From the NCBI RefSeq assembly GCF_014268785.2, contig NZ_JABWRD020000003.1, positions 496,001 to 560,000 of the forward strand: DNA of 64,000 bases. Direction: 5' to 3'. The translations under genes and the position numbers were made by a program. The notes under the pieces were generated by a model. That model worked only from the letters and a program-made list of their open reading frames with translations, had not been told where the DNA came from and searched no databases. This document shows, piece after piece, positions 18,442-26,499 of this stretch; positions within the stretch are counted from its first letter, which is position 1, and each line of letters opens with the position of its first letter. Source of the DNA: Pseudomonas shirazensis. GTDB lineage: Bacteria; Pseudomonadota; Gammaproteobacteria; Pseudomonadales; Pseudomonadaceae.

Positions 18442-18605
18442 GGTCGTTTTAGGCCGCTCGCCGGCTATAGAGGTGAACTCAAGAATAACCCTTGTCTGAC
18501 AGTGGCGAAAGCACTGAAACGATCAAGGGTCGGTGCTGGCGCTTTTGCCGACCAATTGACCCGCCTTCGGTGCCTTGTGAGGCCTCGCAATGGGCCGGGC
18601 TCTGC

Positions 18606-18611
18606 TATGAT
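18606..18611 (+). promoter_or_regulatory. Probable extended -10 promoter for the DUF1820 gene
   Basis: TGCTATGAT gives an extended -10 (TG at 18603-18604, TATGAT at 18606-18611) 39 bases before the ATG. No good -35 is visible at 17 bases. Confidence 0.5.
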
Positions 18612-18649
18612 GCGGGCCATTTTCAGACCAGTGTGCCTATACGCCGATC

Positions 18650-18976
18650 ATGAGCAAAAGCGAACCCGCGATCTACAAAGTGATCTTCCTCAATCAGGGG
18701 CAGGTCTTCGAAATGTATGCCAAGCAGATCTTCCAGAGCGACCTCTGGGGTTTTCTCGAAATCGAAGAGTTCGTCTTCGGCGAGCGCACCCAGGTGGTGG
18801 TCGATCCGAGCGAAGAAAAGCTCAAGGCGCAGTTTGAGGGAGTGATCCGCAGCTTCGTGCCTATGCACTCGATCGTGCGCATCGATGAAGTCGAGCGGTT
18901 GGGTACGGCGAAGATCAGCGAAGCCAAGATCACCGGCAACGTGATGCCGTTCCCGATGCCGATGCCTACCAAATAA
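18650..18976 (+). CDS. DUF1820 family protein
   Basis: A 108-residue protein (MSKSEPAIYKVIFLNQGQ...) with the family core EMYAKQIFQSDLWGFLEIEEFVFGER. Its function is unknown. In P. aeruginosa the orthologue (PA3979) sits between miaB and a Sel1-like gene. It is cytosolic with no membrane segment. It ends 3 bases before the convergent Sel1-repeat gene. Confidence 0.88.
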   Translation: MSKSEPAIYKVIFLNQGQVFEMYAKQIFQSDLWGFLEIEEFVFGERTQVVVDPSEEKLKAQFEGVIRSFVPMHSIVRIDEVERLGTAKISEAKITGNVMPFPMPMPTK

Positions 18977-18979
18977 TCC

Positions 18980-19537
18980 TTACGGCAGCGGGGCGAAAGG
19001 GCTGCGGCCCTCGGCGTTCTGCAGTTCGAGCAGGTATTTGCGGAATATCTGGCCGAGCACCTGGGTGGCGTGCTCGAGTTCGTCGCGGGGCATCTGCTCG
19101 GTGACTTCGTCAGCCAGGTCGAGGGCATCCTCGGCACCGTTGACCGCGGCCATCTTCAGCAGAATGTACGCTTGGACGTTGTTGGCCTTGACCCCTTCAC
19201 CATGGAAGAACATCGAGCCAAGCCGATACTGGGCCTGAGCATGGCCTTGCAACGAGGCTTGCTGGAACCAGTTGAGGGCTTTGTTGAGGTCGCGTGCGGC
19301 TTGCTCGCCGTTATCGCTGTAGTAGAACTCGCCCAGCTCGTACTGCGCCTGGGCATCCCCAGACTCGGCAGTGTGCTCGCACGTCTTGAGGGCGTTCTGC
19401 AGGTCCTCTGGCTGAACGTTGAGAGTGCAGCGGCCCGTCGCTGGAATCAGCAACGAGTTGCCGCCCTCTGCCAAGGCCAGCAGGGGCTGAAGGAGCAACA
19501 GGCAGCCCAGGGTCAGGGCGCGGCCGGTGCGGTTCAT
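18980..19537 (-). CDS. Sel1-like repeat periplasmic protein
   Basis: A 185-residue exported protein. ATG 19537 follows AGAGGTAAG and begins a signal peptide (MNRTGRALTLGCLLLLQPLLALAEG). Two to three Sel1-like repeats (about 60-150) are visible as AQYELGEFYY and AQYRLGSMFFHGEGV. Such alpha-solenoids act as protein scaffolds. No partner is evident. The in-frame codons upstream of 19537 would destroy the signal peptide. Confidence 0.85.
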   Translation of the reverse strand: MNRTGRALTLGCLLLLQPLLALAEGGNSLLIPATGRCTLNVQPEDLQNALKTCEHTAESGDAQAQYELGEFYYSDNGEQAARDLNKALNWFQQASLQGHAQAQYRLGSMFFHGEGVKANNVQAYILLKMAAVNGAEDALDLADEVTEQMPRDELEHATQVLGQIFRKYLLELQNAEGRSPFAPLP

Positions 19538-19650
19538 GGGGATCGACTTACCTCTGCAAGCTGTCCGATGTCTCTGGTGGCACATTATGGGATAAGCAGC
19601 GCCAACCTTACAAAGTTTTACTCGATTTTCTGTTGAAGGTGGGGCTGCGG

Positions 19651-19685
19651 GGGCCTATTCGCGCCGGACTGCCGCGAATAGGCCC
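19651..19685. repeat. REP-like inverted repeat between the Sel1 gene and hemL
   Basis: A perfect 13-bp inverted repeat (19651-19663 with 19673-19685; GGGCCTATTCGCG) has a 9-base loop. No U run follows in either direction. Its 'cctattcgcg' core resembles Pseudomonas REP units; it may stabilise or end the hemL transcript. Confidence 0.6.
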
Positions 19686-19699
19686 TCAGCCGCGCTGAT

Positions 19700-20983
19700 T
19701 TACTTCAGTTTGGCAAGCGCCCGCTCGGCCGCATCCAAAGTGATTTTCAGCTCGGTATCGCCATGCACGATCGAGGTGAAACCAGCCTCATACGCGCTTG
19801 GCGCCAGGTACACACCGCCTTCCAACATCAGGTGGAAGAAGCGCTTGAAGCGCTCGGTGTCGCTGGCCATGACGTCGTCGAAGGTGACGATATCGTCCGC
19901 GCCGGTGAAATACAGGCCAAACATACCACCCGCTTGAGTGGTGACAAACGGCACGCCCGCAGCATCGGCGCGCTGTTGCAGGCCGTCGAGCAGGTTGCTG
20001 GTGAAGCGGCTCAGCTCATCGTGGAAGCCCGGACGGCTGATCAGCTTGAGGGTAGTCAGGCCGGCGGCCATGGCCAGTGGGTTACCCGACAGGGTACCGG
20101 CCTGGTACACCGGGCCGAGCGGGGCGATGCATTCCATGATCGCGCGCTTGCCGCCGAAGCAGCCGACCGGCATGCCGCCACCGACGATCTTGCCGAAGGT
20201 AGACAGGTCCGGGGTGATGCCGTAATGACCCTGGGCGCCGCCCAGCGATACCCGGAAGCCAGTCATCACTTCGTCGAAGATCAACACCACGCCATGCTTG
20301 TCGCACTGCTCGCGAAGGCCTTCGAGAAAGCCCGGCGCCGGCGGTACGCAGTTCATGTTGCCGGCAACCGGCTCGACGATGATACAGGCGACGCTCTGGC
20401 CGACTTCGGCGAGGGTCTTTTCGACTTCGGCGAGGTCGTTGAACGGCAGGGTCAGGGTGTGCTTGGCAAAGTCTGCCGGGACCCCGGCCGAACTCGGCAC
20501 GCCCTGGGTCAGCAGGCCGGAGCCGGCTTTGACCAGCAGGCTGTCGGAGTGGCCGTGGTAGCAGCCTTCGAACTTGATGATAGCGTCGCGGCCGGTGTAG
20601 CCACGGGCCAGGCGAATGGCGCTCATGGTCGCTTCGGTGCCGGAGCTGACCATACGCACCATCTCCATCGACGGCACCAGCGAGCAGACCAGGTCGGCCA
20701 TCTCGGTTTCCATCGCGGTCGGCGCGCCGTACGACAAGCCATGCTCGAGCTGCTTGCGCACCGAGTCGAGCACGTCCGGGTGGCTGTGGCCGAGAATCAT
20801 CGGCCCCCACGAGCCGACATAGTCGACGTAGCGCTTGTCGTCTTCATCGATGACGTAGGCGCCCTGGGCGTGCTTGAAGAACAGCGGCGTGCCGCCGACG
20901 CTCTTGAAGGCACGCACCGGCGAGTTGACGCCACCGGGGATGTGCTTCTGGGCCTGGGCAAAAAGGAGTTCGGAACGGGACAT
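19700..20983 (-). CDS. hemL: Glutamate-1-semialdehyde 2,1-aminomutase
   Basis: PLP enzyme that turns glutamate-1-semialdehyde into 5-aminolevulinate, the committed C5-pathway precursor of haem. It is 427 residues, the family length. The PLP lysine is K265 in STFGKIVGGG; SGTEATMSAIRLARG binds the phosphate and LIFDEVMTGFR holds the cofactor-binding Asp. The gene lies 15 bases after thiE on the same strand, forming thiD-thiE-hemL. Confidence 0.98.
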   Translation of the reverse strand: MSRSELLFAQAQKHIPGGVNSPVRAFKSVGGTPLFFKHAQGAYVIDEDDKRYVDYVGSWGPMILGHSHPDVLDSVRKQLEHGLSYGAPTAMETEMADLVCSLVPSMEMVRMVSSGTEATMSAIRLARGYTGRDAIIKFEGCYHGHSDSLLVKAGSGLLTQGVPSSAGVPADFAKHTLTLPFNDLAEVEKTLAEVGQSVACIIVEPVAGNMNCVPPAPGFLEGLREQCDKHGVVLIFDEVMTGFRVSLGGAQGHYGITPDLSTFGKIVGGGMPVGCFGGKRAIMECIAPLGPVYQAGTLSGNPLAMAAGLTTLKLISRPGFHDELSRFTSNLLDGLQQRADAAGVPFVTTQAGGMFGLYFTGADDIVTFDDVMASDTERFKRFFHLMLEGGVYLAPSAYEAGFTSIVHGDTELKITLDAAERALAKLK

Positions 20984-20998
20984 GGTTTTCTCTCGAAT

Positions 20999-21622
20999 TC
21001 AGGAAGCGAACAGCGCGTTGAACGCGCGGGCCCGGCGGGTGACTTCGTGGGCGTCGTCAGCCGCAAACAGGCCATGAATGACGGCCAGCAGGTTGGCGCC
21101 GTGGTCGATCAATGCCGGGGCGTTGTCGAGGGTGACGCCGCCGATCACGGCGATCGGCAGCTTCACCGTGGCGCGGGCCTGGGCCAGCAACTCCAGGCTG
21201 GCAGCCGGCGCGCCGGGTTTGGTCACGGAGTTGAAAAAGCGCCCGAAAGCGACATAGTTGGCGCCTTCACGGGCGGCCTGCTCGGCCAGCTCGACTTGAG
21301 CGTGACAGGTCGAGCCGATGATTGCATTGCGCCCGAGCAAGGCTCTGGCAGGTGTCAGCGGGCCGTCGGTCTGGCCCAGGTGCACGCCGACGCCCAGGCG
21401 CGCGGCCAGCTCGGCGTCGTCGTTGATGATCAGTTGGGTGCCGTAACGCTCGCAGAGCACCTTCAAGGCTTCGGCTTCGCGCAGGCGCTTGGCCGCATCG
21501 TCGCTCTTGTCGCGGTACTGCAGCAGGCGCACACCGCCGGCCAGCGCCGCTTCTACATGGGATTCAAAGCGGCCAGCGAGCAGCTGGCTGTCGGTGATCG
21601 CGTACAGACCGCGTAGCTTCAT
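20999..21622 (-). CDS. thiE: Thiamine-phosphate synthase
   Basis: Joins HMP-pyrophosphate and HET-phosphate to give thiamine phosphate. The 207-residue TIM-barrel has QYRDKSDDAAKRLREAEAL, INDDAELAARLGVGVHLGQTDG and IGSTCHAQVELAEQAAREGANYVAFGRFFNS, all TenI/ThiE signatures. It is downstream of thiD by 21 bases. No TPP riboswitch was recognised upstream of thiD. Confidence 0.97.
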   Translation of the reverse strand: MKLRGLYAITDSQLLAGRFESHVEAALAGGVRLLQYRDKSDDAAKRLREAEALKVLCERYGTQLIINDDAELAARLGVGVHLGQTDGPLTPARALLGRNAIIGSTCHAQVELAEQAAREGANYVAFGRFFNSVTKPGAPAASLELLAQARATVKLPIAVIGGVTLDNAPALIDHGANLLAVIHGLFAADDAHEVTRRARAFNALFAS

Positions 21623-21643
21623 GTCAGGCCTCGTGTGCGTAGC

Positions 21644-22441
21644 TCAGGAACAGAAATCCAGCGGCAGGCGGCGCGGCACGAATTGGCCACGGCCCAGTTG
21701 TTCGGCGTCGCGCAGAGTCCGCCAGGTGTAGTCGAGGGCGCTGCGCACGGCGCTTTGCAGTTCTTCGCCAAGGGCCAGGCGACCGGCCAGGGCGCTGGCC
21801 AAGGTGCAACCGGAACCGTGATAGCTGCCCGGCAAGCGCTGGCAGAGCCAGGTCTGGCTGCTGCCATCGCGGCTGTACAGGCGGTTATGAATGGCGTCTT
21901 CGTCACCGTGGCCGCCGGTAATCAACAGGTTTTTGCAGAACGGCAGCAGCTTGGCTGCGCACTCGTCGGCACTGCCTTCGGGCAGCTCGGCGAGAATACG
22001 TGCCTCGGGCAGGTTGGGCGTGGCGATGGTCGCCAGCGGCAACAGCCGTTCGCGCACGGCATAGCCGACTTCATCCTTGCCCAGCCGACCACCGCCGCCA
22101 GCGCGCAGTACCGGGTCACAGACCAGCGGCAGGTGCGGGTGCGCGGCCAGCAGCTCGGCTACGGTGTCGACCATTTCGATCGAGCCGAGCATGCCCAGCT
22201 TCACCGCCGCCACCTGCGAGTCGTTGAGCACGGCGTTGGCCTGGGCCAGCACCCACTCGCGGTCGAGCACGCGGAAGTCGGAGACATTGACGGTATCCTG
22301 CACGGTCAGAGCGGTCACGGCGGGCGCGGCGTGACAGCCTTGGGCGATCAGGGCTTCGATATCTGCCTGCAGGCCGGCGCCGCCACTGGGGTCGTGGCCG
22401 GAGAGACAGAGGACAACGGGGCGGGAGCTGTAGATATTCAT
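21644..22441 (-). CDS. thiD: Hydroxymethylpyrimidine/phosphomethylpyrimidine kinase
   Basis: Phosphorylates HMP and HMP-P for thiamine synthesis. The 265-residue product starts at ATG 22441 (MNIYSSRPVVLCLSGHDPSGGAG). GHDPSGGAGLQADI is the N-terminal ribokinase-like signature; the anion-hole motif is GSYHGSGCTLASALAGRLALG. Alternative in-frame ATG at 22462 is possible. It is divergent from the ladS-like gene, with 265 bases between them. Confidence 0.95.
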   Translation of the reverse strand: MNIYSSRPVVLCLSGHDPSGGAGLQADIEALIAQGCHAAPAVTALTVQDTVNVSDFRVLDREWVLAQANAVLNDSQVAAVKLGMLGSIEMVDTVAELLAAHPHLPLVCDPVLRAGGGGRLGKDEVGYAVRERLLPLATIATPNLPEARILAELPEGSADECAAKLLPFCKNLLITGGHGDEDAIHNRLYSRDGSSQTWLCQRLPGSYHGSGCTLASALAGRLALGEELQSAVRSALDYTWRTLRDAEQLGRGQFVPRRLPLDFCS

Positions 22442-22706
22442 GGTCGGCGAGCTTACCACCAAACCTATTTCGGCGAAGCGCCCCGCGTGTCGATAGTGCA
22501 GGGCGTTGCTCGGGATGGGACGGTTATTTCGCCTGTAACTTGCGTGCTAGAGCCGTTCAGTCAAAATCATGCGGACTTGATGGCCATCACTGATGGCTAT
22601 GCTAGAGTGCACAAATAATTCGATAACGGGCTCTACCGGATTACGTCGCCTCAAAGGGAAAGGGGGGCCAACGCGACGCAACCGAAAGGGCCATGCTGGG
22701 GCTGTA

Positions 22707-24686
22707 ATGCGCTATTTGCTGATCATCTTGCTGGGCTGCTTGCCCGTGCTCGCCGCAGCTGTGGATTTTGACGACGCGACCCGGCGTCTGCCGCTAGGCA
22801 AAATCATGCAGGTGTATGAGGACCGCACGGCCAGTGCGACCATTGCCGAGGTCAGCTCGGCGGAATTTGCCGAGCGTTTTGTCACCCATAAAGAAGACGT
22901 GCTCAACGCCGGTTATTCCAACTCGGTGTTCTGGCTGCGCCTTGATCTGCGCTACGTCGCGCCGGCCAGCCAGGCCGCCCGGCAATGGCTGCTGGAACTC
23001 GCCTACCCGCCGCTCGATCACCTCGAGCTGTACCTGGCCGACGCCCGCGGCCATTTCAAGCTGGCGCAGCGCACCGGTGATGCCCTGCCGTATGCCAGCC
23101 GGCAGATCCAGCAGAACAACTACCTGTTCGAACTACCGCTGCAGCCCGGCCAGCCGACCACGGTGTATCTGCGCCTGCAGAGCGAAGGCTCGGTTCAGGC
23201 GCCGCTGACGCTATGGTCGGTGAATGCCTACATGGAAGATCAGCCTACCCGCCTGTATGTGCTGGGAATGATCTACGGCGTGTTGCTGGTGATGCTGGTG
23301 TACAACCTGTTCATCTACATCAGTGTGCGCGACGTCAGCTACCTCTATTACATCTTCTATATAGCCTCGTTCGGCTTGTACCAGGTGTCGGTCAACGGCG
23401 CCGGAGTGGCGTATTTCTGGCCGGACAGCCCATGGTGGGCAAACGCCGCGACCCCGCTGTTCATCGGTGCCGCCGGCTTGTTCGGCTGCCAGTTTGCCCG
23501 CCACTTCCTGCAGATGGGCTTGCTCAGCCGCGGCTTCGACCGGCTGCTGCAAGTGCTGATGCTCGGCGGCGCGCTGGTCATGGTGCTGGCGGTGACCCTG
23601 CGCTACGGCGTGGCTCTGCGCATGGCTACGGTGCTGGCGCTGCTGTTCACCGTGAGTATCTTCAGCGCCGGGCTGTATGCCTGGTGGCGCGGGCTGCGGG
23701 TGGCGCGCTGGTTCATCATCGCCTGGTCAGCGTTTTTGCTCGGCGGGCTGGTGAATACCTTGATGGTGCTGGGCTATCTGCCCAACGTGTTCATCACCAT
23801 GTACGCCAGCCAGCTCGGCTCCGCGCTGGAAGTCGCCTTGCTGTCGCTGGCTCTCGCCGATCGCATCAACAGCTTGCGCGAGCAGCAGGCGCAGACCCTG
23901 CGCGATACCGGCCAGACCCTGGAGCAGCTCAACCAGCAACTGGCCCGCAGCAACCGTTTGAAGGACGAGTTCCTGTCGACCGTGACCCATGAGTTGCGCA
24001 CGCCGATGAACGGCGTGATCGGCTCGCTGCAACTGATGCAGACCCTGCCGATGGACAGCGAACTCAGCCAGTACCAACACACTGCCACACGCTCCGCCCA
24101 GGACATGATGGTGATGGTCGACGACATCCTCATCCTGACCGAACTGCAGGCGGGCCGGCTGCGTGCGCATCCGTTGTCGTTCAACCTGCGCCGCGAGTTG
24201 CAGGAACTGCGCGCCAGCTTTGCCGGGCTGGCCTTGAGCAAAGGCCTGTACCTGAGTTTGGATATCCCGGCCGACCTGCCCGACGAGCTGGTCGGCGATG
24301 CGCCAAAACTGATGCGCTGCCTGCGTTGCCTGGTCGACAACGGCTTGAAGTTCACCGAGCAGGGTGGGGTGATGATCAAGGTCCGTGGCCGCCGGGTTGG
24401 CCCGCACAGCCTGGCGCTGTCGTTTATCGTCAGTGACAGCGGCATTGGTTTTGATGACCTTGATCAGGCCACGCTTTATCAGCGCTTCTTCCAGGTCGAT
24501 GGCTCAATGACCCGGCGCTATGGCGGGCTGGGCATCGGCCTGTCGATCTGCCGGCAGTTGGGCGAGTTGCTTGAAGCGAGCCTGTCGCATGAATCGACCC
24601 GCGGGCTTGGCAGCCGTTTCGAGCTGACCCTGAACCTGAGCGCGGCCCAGGTACAGGCGCCGCCGGGCCGCGTTGCCAGGTTCTGA
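22707..24686 (+). CDS. ladS: 7TMR-DISM sensor histidine kinase, LadS-like, no receiver domain
   Basis: Inner-membrane sensor kinase of 659 residues. Order: signal peptide (1-20), periplasmic 7TMR-DISMED2 sensor (about 25-170, with NSVFWLRLDLRY), seven membrane segments (about 185-390), short coiled coil (REQQAQTLRDTGQTLEQL), HisKA with H428 in THELRTPMN, and HATPase with DNGLKFTE, D577-SGIGF and GLGIGLSICRQLG. In P. aeruginosa, LadS (about 795 residues, located after thiD) has a C-terminal receiver and promotes the Gac/Rsm biofilm switch. Here the protein ends right after the ATPase domain and no receiver is encoded in the 114 bases downstream. Position next to thiD supports orthology. ATG 22707 begins the signal peptide. 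Confidence 0.75.
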   Translation: MRYLLIILLGCLPVLAAAVDFDDATRRLPLGKIMQVYEDRTASATIAEVSSAEFAERFVTHKEDVLNAGYSNSVFWLRLDLRYVAPASQAARQWLLELAYPPLDHLELYLADARGHFKLAQRTGDALPYASRQIQQNNYLFELPLQPGQPTTVYLRLQSEGSVQAPLTLWSVNAYMEDQPTRLYVLGMIYGVLLVMLVYNLFIYISVRDVSYLYYIFYIASFGLYQVSVNGAGVAYFWPDSPWWANAATPLFIGAAGLFGCQFARHFLQMGLLSRGFDRLLQVLMLGGALVMVLAVTLRYGVALRMATVLALLFTVSIFSAGLYAWWRGLRVARWFIIAWSAFLLGGLVNTLMVLGYLPNVFITMYASQLGSALEVALLSLALADRINSLREQQAQTLRDTGQTLEQLNQQLARSNRLKDEFLSTVTHELRTPMNGVIGSLQLMQTLPMDSELSQYQHTATRSAQDMMVMVDDILILTELQAGRLRAHPLSFNLRRELQELRASFAGLALSKGLYLSLDIPADLPDELVGDAPKLMRCLRCLVDNGLKFTEQGGVMIKVRGRRVGPHSLALSFIVSDSGIGFDDLDQATLYQRFFQVDGSMTRRYGGLGIGLSICRQLGELLEASLSHESTRGLGSRFELTLNLSAAQVQAPPGRVARF

Positions 24687-24800
24687 GTGCACGGCGCTGT
24701 CGTAAAGCGCCGCCGCGATAGGCCGATTCGTCACTTTGACTGACCGCGCAACGGTGCTTCACTGGCAGTCCAAGGCCAGCACGGCTCCAGGAGCGCGCCC

Positions 24801-26453
24801 ATGAACCTGCACCAGTACGCCGAGACTCACCAGGTCAGCAACCAGCCGCCTTCATTGGATGGCGCCAACCTGTACCGGCTCGATCTGCCCTTGCAGCAAT
24901 GGTCGCAGCGCTTTGGCGCCGGCTGGGCGCAGGCGCAGCTGGACAGCTATGGCGCGCTGGCCGGTGGGCCGCTGATGGCGGCGGGGTTTCTGGCCAACGC
25001 GCACAAGCCCGAGTTCCACAGCCACGACCGCTATGGCCATCGCATCGACCTGGTCGAATTCCATCCGGCCTATCACCAGTTGATGCGCACTGCTGTCGAG
25101 CATGGCTTGCCATCCTTGCCCTGGGCCGCGCCGCAGCCTGGTGCGCATGTTGCCCGCGCGGGGCTGACCTATCTGCACTCGCAAGCTGAAGCTGGCACCG
25201 GCTGCCCACTGACCATGACCTTTGCCGCGGTCCCTGCGCTGCGCGTGCAGCCGGAGCTTGCCGAGTACTGGCTGCCCAAGCTGCTGGCCCGCGACTACGA
25301 CCCGCGCAATGTTGGCGAGCGGCACAAGGCCGGTGTCACCCTCGGCATGGCCATGACCGAAAAACAGGGCGGCACCGACGTGCGCGCCAACACCACGCGG
25401 GCCTATCCGGTCGGTGCCGGTGGCCCCGGCCAGGCGTACGAGCTGGTTGGGCACAAGTGGTTCTGCTCGGCGCCGATGTGCGATGCGTTTCTGACCCTGG
25501 CGCAGACCGACAAAGGCTTGAGCTGCTTTTTGCTGCCGCGCCATCGCCCCGATGACAGCCGCAACCAGTTCTATATCCAGCGCCTGAAAAACAAACTGGG
25601 CAACTGCTCCAATGCCTCCAGCGAAATCGAATTGCGCGGCGCCCTGGCGTGGATGATCGGCGAAGAGGGCCGCGGCGTGCCGACCATCATCGAAATGGTG
25701 GCGATGACCCGCTTCGACTGCATGGTCGGCTCCAGCGCGCTGATGCGCCAGGCGCTGACCCAGGCCGCACACCACTGCGCCCATCGCCAGGTCAGTGGGC
25801 GCCTACTGGCCGAGCAACCCTTGATGCAGAACGTGCTCGCTGACCTCGCCCTGGAAAGCGAGGCCGCGCTGGCGCTGAGCCTGCGCATGGGCCAGGCATT
25901 GGATCAGCTCGAAGATCCGCAGCAGGCGCATTTCGCCCGGCTGATGACTGCGGTGGGCAAGTATTGGATCTGCAAGCGCGCCCCGGCGATGATCAACGAA
26001 GCAGCGGAGTGCATGGGCGGCGCGGGCTACGTCGAAGACAGCATCCTGCCGCGGCTGTACCGCGAGGCGCCGGTCAACTCGACCTGGGAAGGCTCGGGTA
26101 ATGTGCAGTGTCTGGATGTGCTGCGTGCACTGAGCAAGGAGATCGGTATTCAGGACGCCTTGTTCGCCGAGCTGGGCGATGGCCACGGCGAACCGCGGCT
26201 GGCGGCGCATATTGCCAGGCTCAAGACCGCCTTGGCCGACACCAGTGACATCCAGTACCGCGCCCGCCAGCTGAGCGAAGATATCGCCCTGGCGGTGCAG
26301 GCCAAATTGCTCCTCGAAGCGGGCAATGCGCAGGTCAGCGATGGCTTCATCGCCAGCCGCCTGGACGGCTCGGGCAGGGTCTACGGCGCCTTGCCGCGCG
26401 GTGTCGACGTGCAGGCGCTGGTCGCGCGGGCGACGCCGCCGTGGCCGTGCTGA
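24801..26453 (+). CDS. AidB-like acyl-CoA dehydrogenase
   Basis: A 550-residue flavoprotein of the acyl-CoA dehydrogenase family, closest in layout to AidB and PA3972. Flavin-binding motifs include MAMTEKQGGTDVRANTT and HKWFCSAPMCDAFL; the C-terminal region has ECMGGAGYVEDSILPRLYREAP and NSTWEGSGNVQCLDVLRAL, as in AidB. AidB is part of the E. coli adaptive response and binds DNA weakly; the natural substrate is unknown, and this copy may equally be an isovaleryl-type enzyme. An AGGAG site precedes ATG 24801. Confidence 0.85.
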   Translation: MNLHQYAETHQVSNQPPSLDGANLYRLDLPLQQWSQRFGAGWAQAQLDSYGALAGGPLMAAGFLANAHKPEFHSHDRYGHRIDLVEFHPAYHQLMRTAVEHGLPSLPWAAPQPGAHVARAGLTYLHSQAEAGTGCPLTMTFAAVPALRVQPELAEYWLPKLLARDYDPRNVGERHKAGVTLGMAMTEKQGGTDVRANTTRAYPVGAGGPGQAYELVGHKWFCSAPMCDAFLTLAQTDKGLSCFLLPRHRPDDSRNQFYIQRLKNKLGNCSNASSEIELRGALAWMIGEEGRGVPTIIEMVAMTRFDCMVGSSALMRQALTQAAHHCAHRQVSGRLLAEQPLMQNVLADLALESEAALALSLRMGQALDQLEDPQQAHFARLMTAVGKYWICKRAPAMINEAAECMGGAGYVEDSILPRLYREAPVNSTWEGSGNVQCLDVLRALSKEIGIQDALFAELGDGHGEPRLAAHIARLKTALADTSDIQYRARQLSEDIALAVQAKLLLEAGNAQVSDGFIASRLDGSGRVYGALPRGVDVQALVARATPPWPC

Positions 26454-26499
26454 GGCTAATGCATCCGCAGGGGTGTATTTGCTACCGAAGCAAGGCAAG

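Noticed and set aside
19763..21616. A 617-codon open frame antisense to hemL and thiE
   Set aside because: Both hemL and thiE have complete motifs on the other strand; the antisense product is low-complexity and His/Gln/Arg-rich, typical of a shadow frame.
22463..22706. Possible c-di-GMP or thiamine riboswitch between thiD and the ladS-like gene
   Set aside because: A GACGCAA and a GAAA are present, but the GEMM-I order and pairing cannot be made, and no TPP consensus pieces were found.
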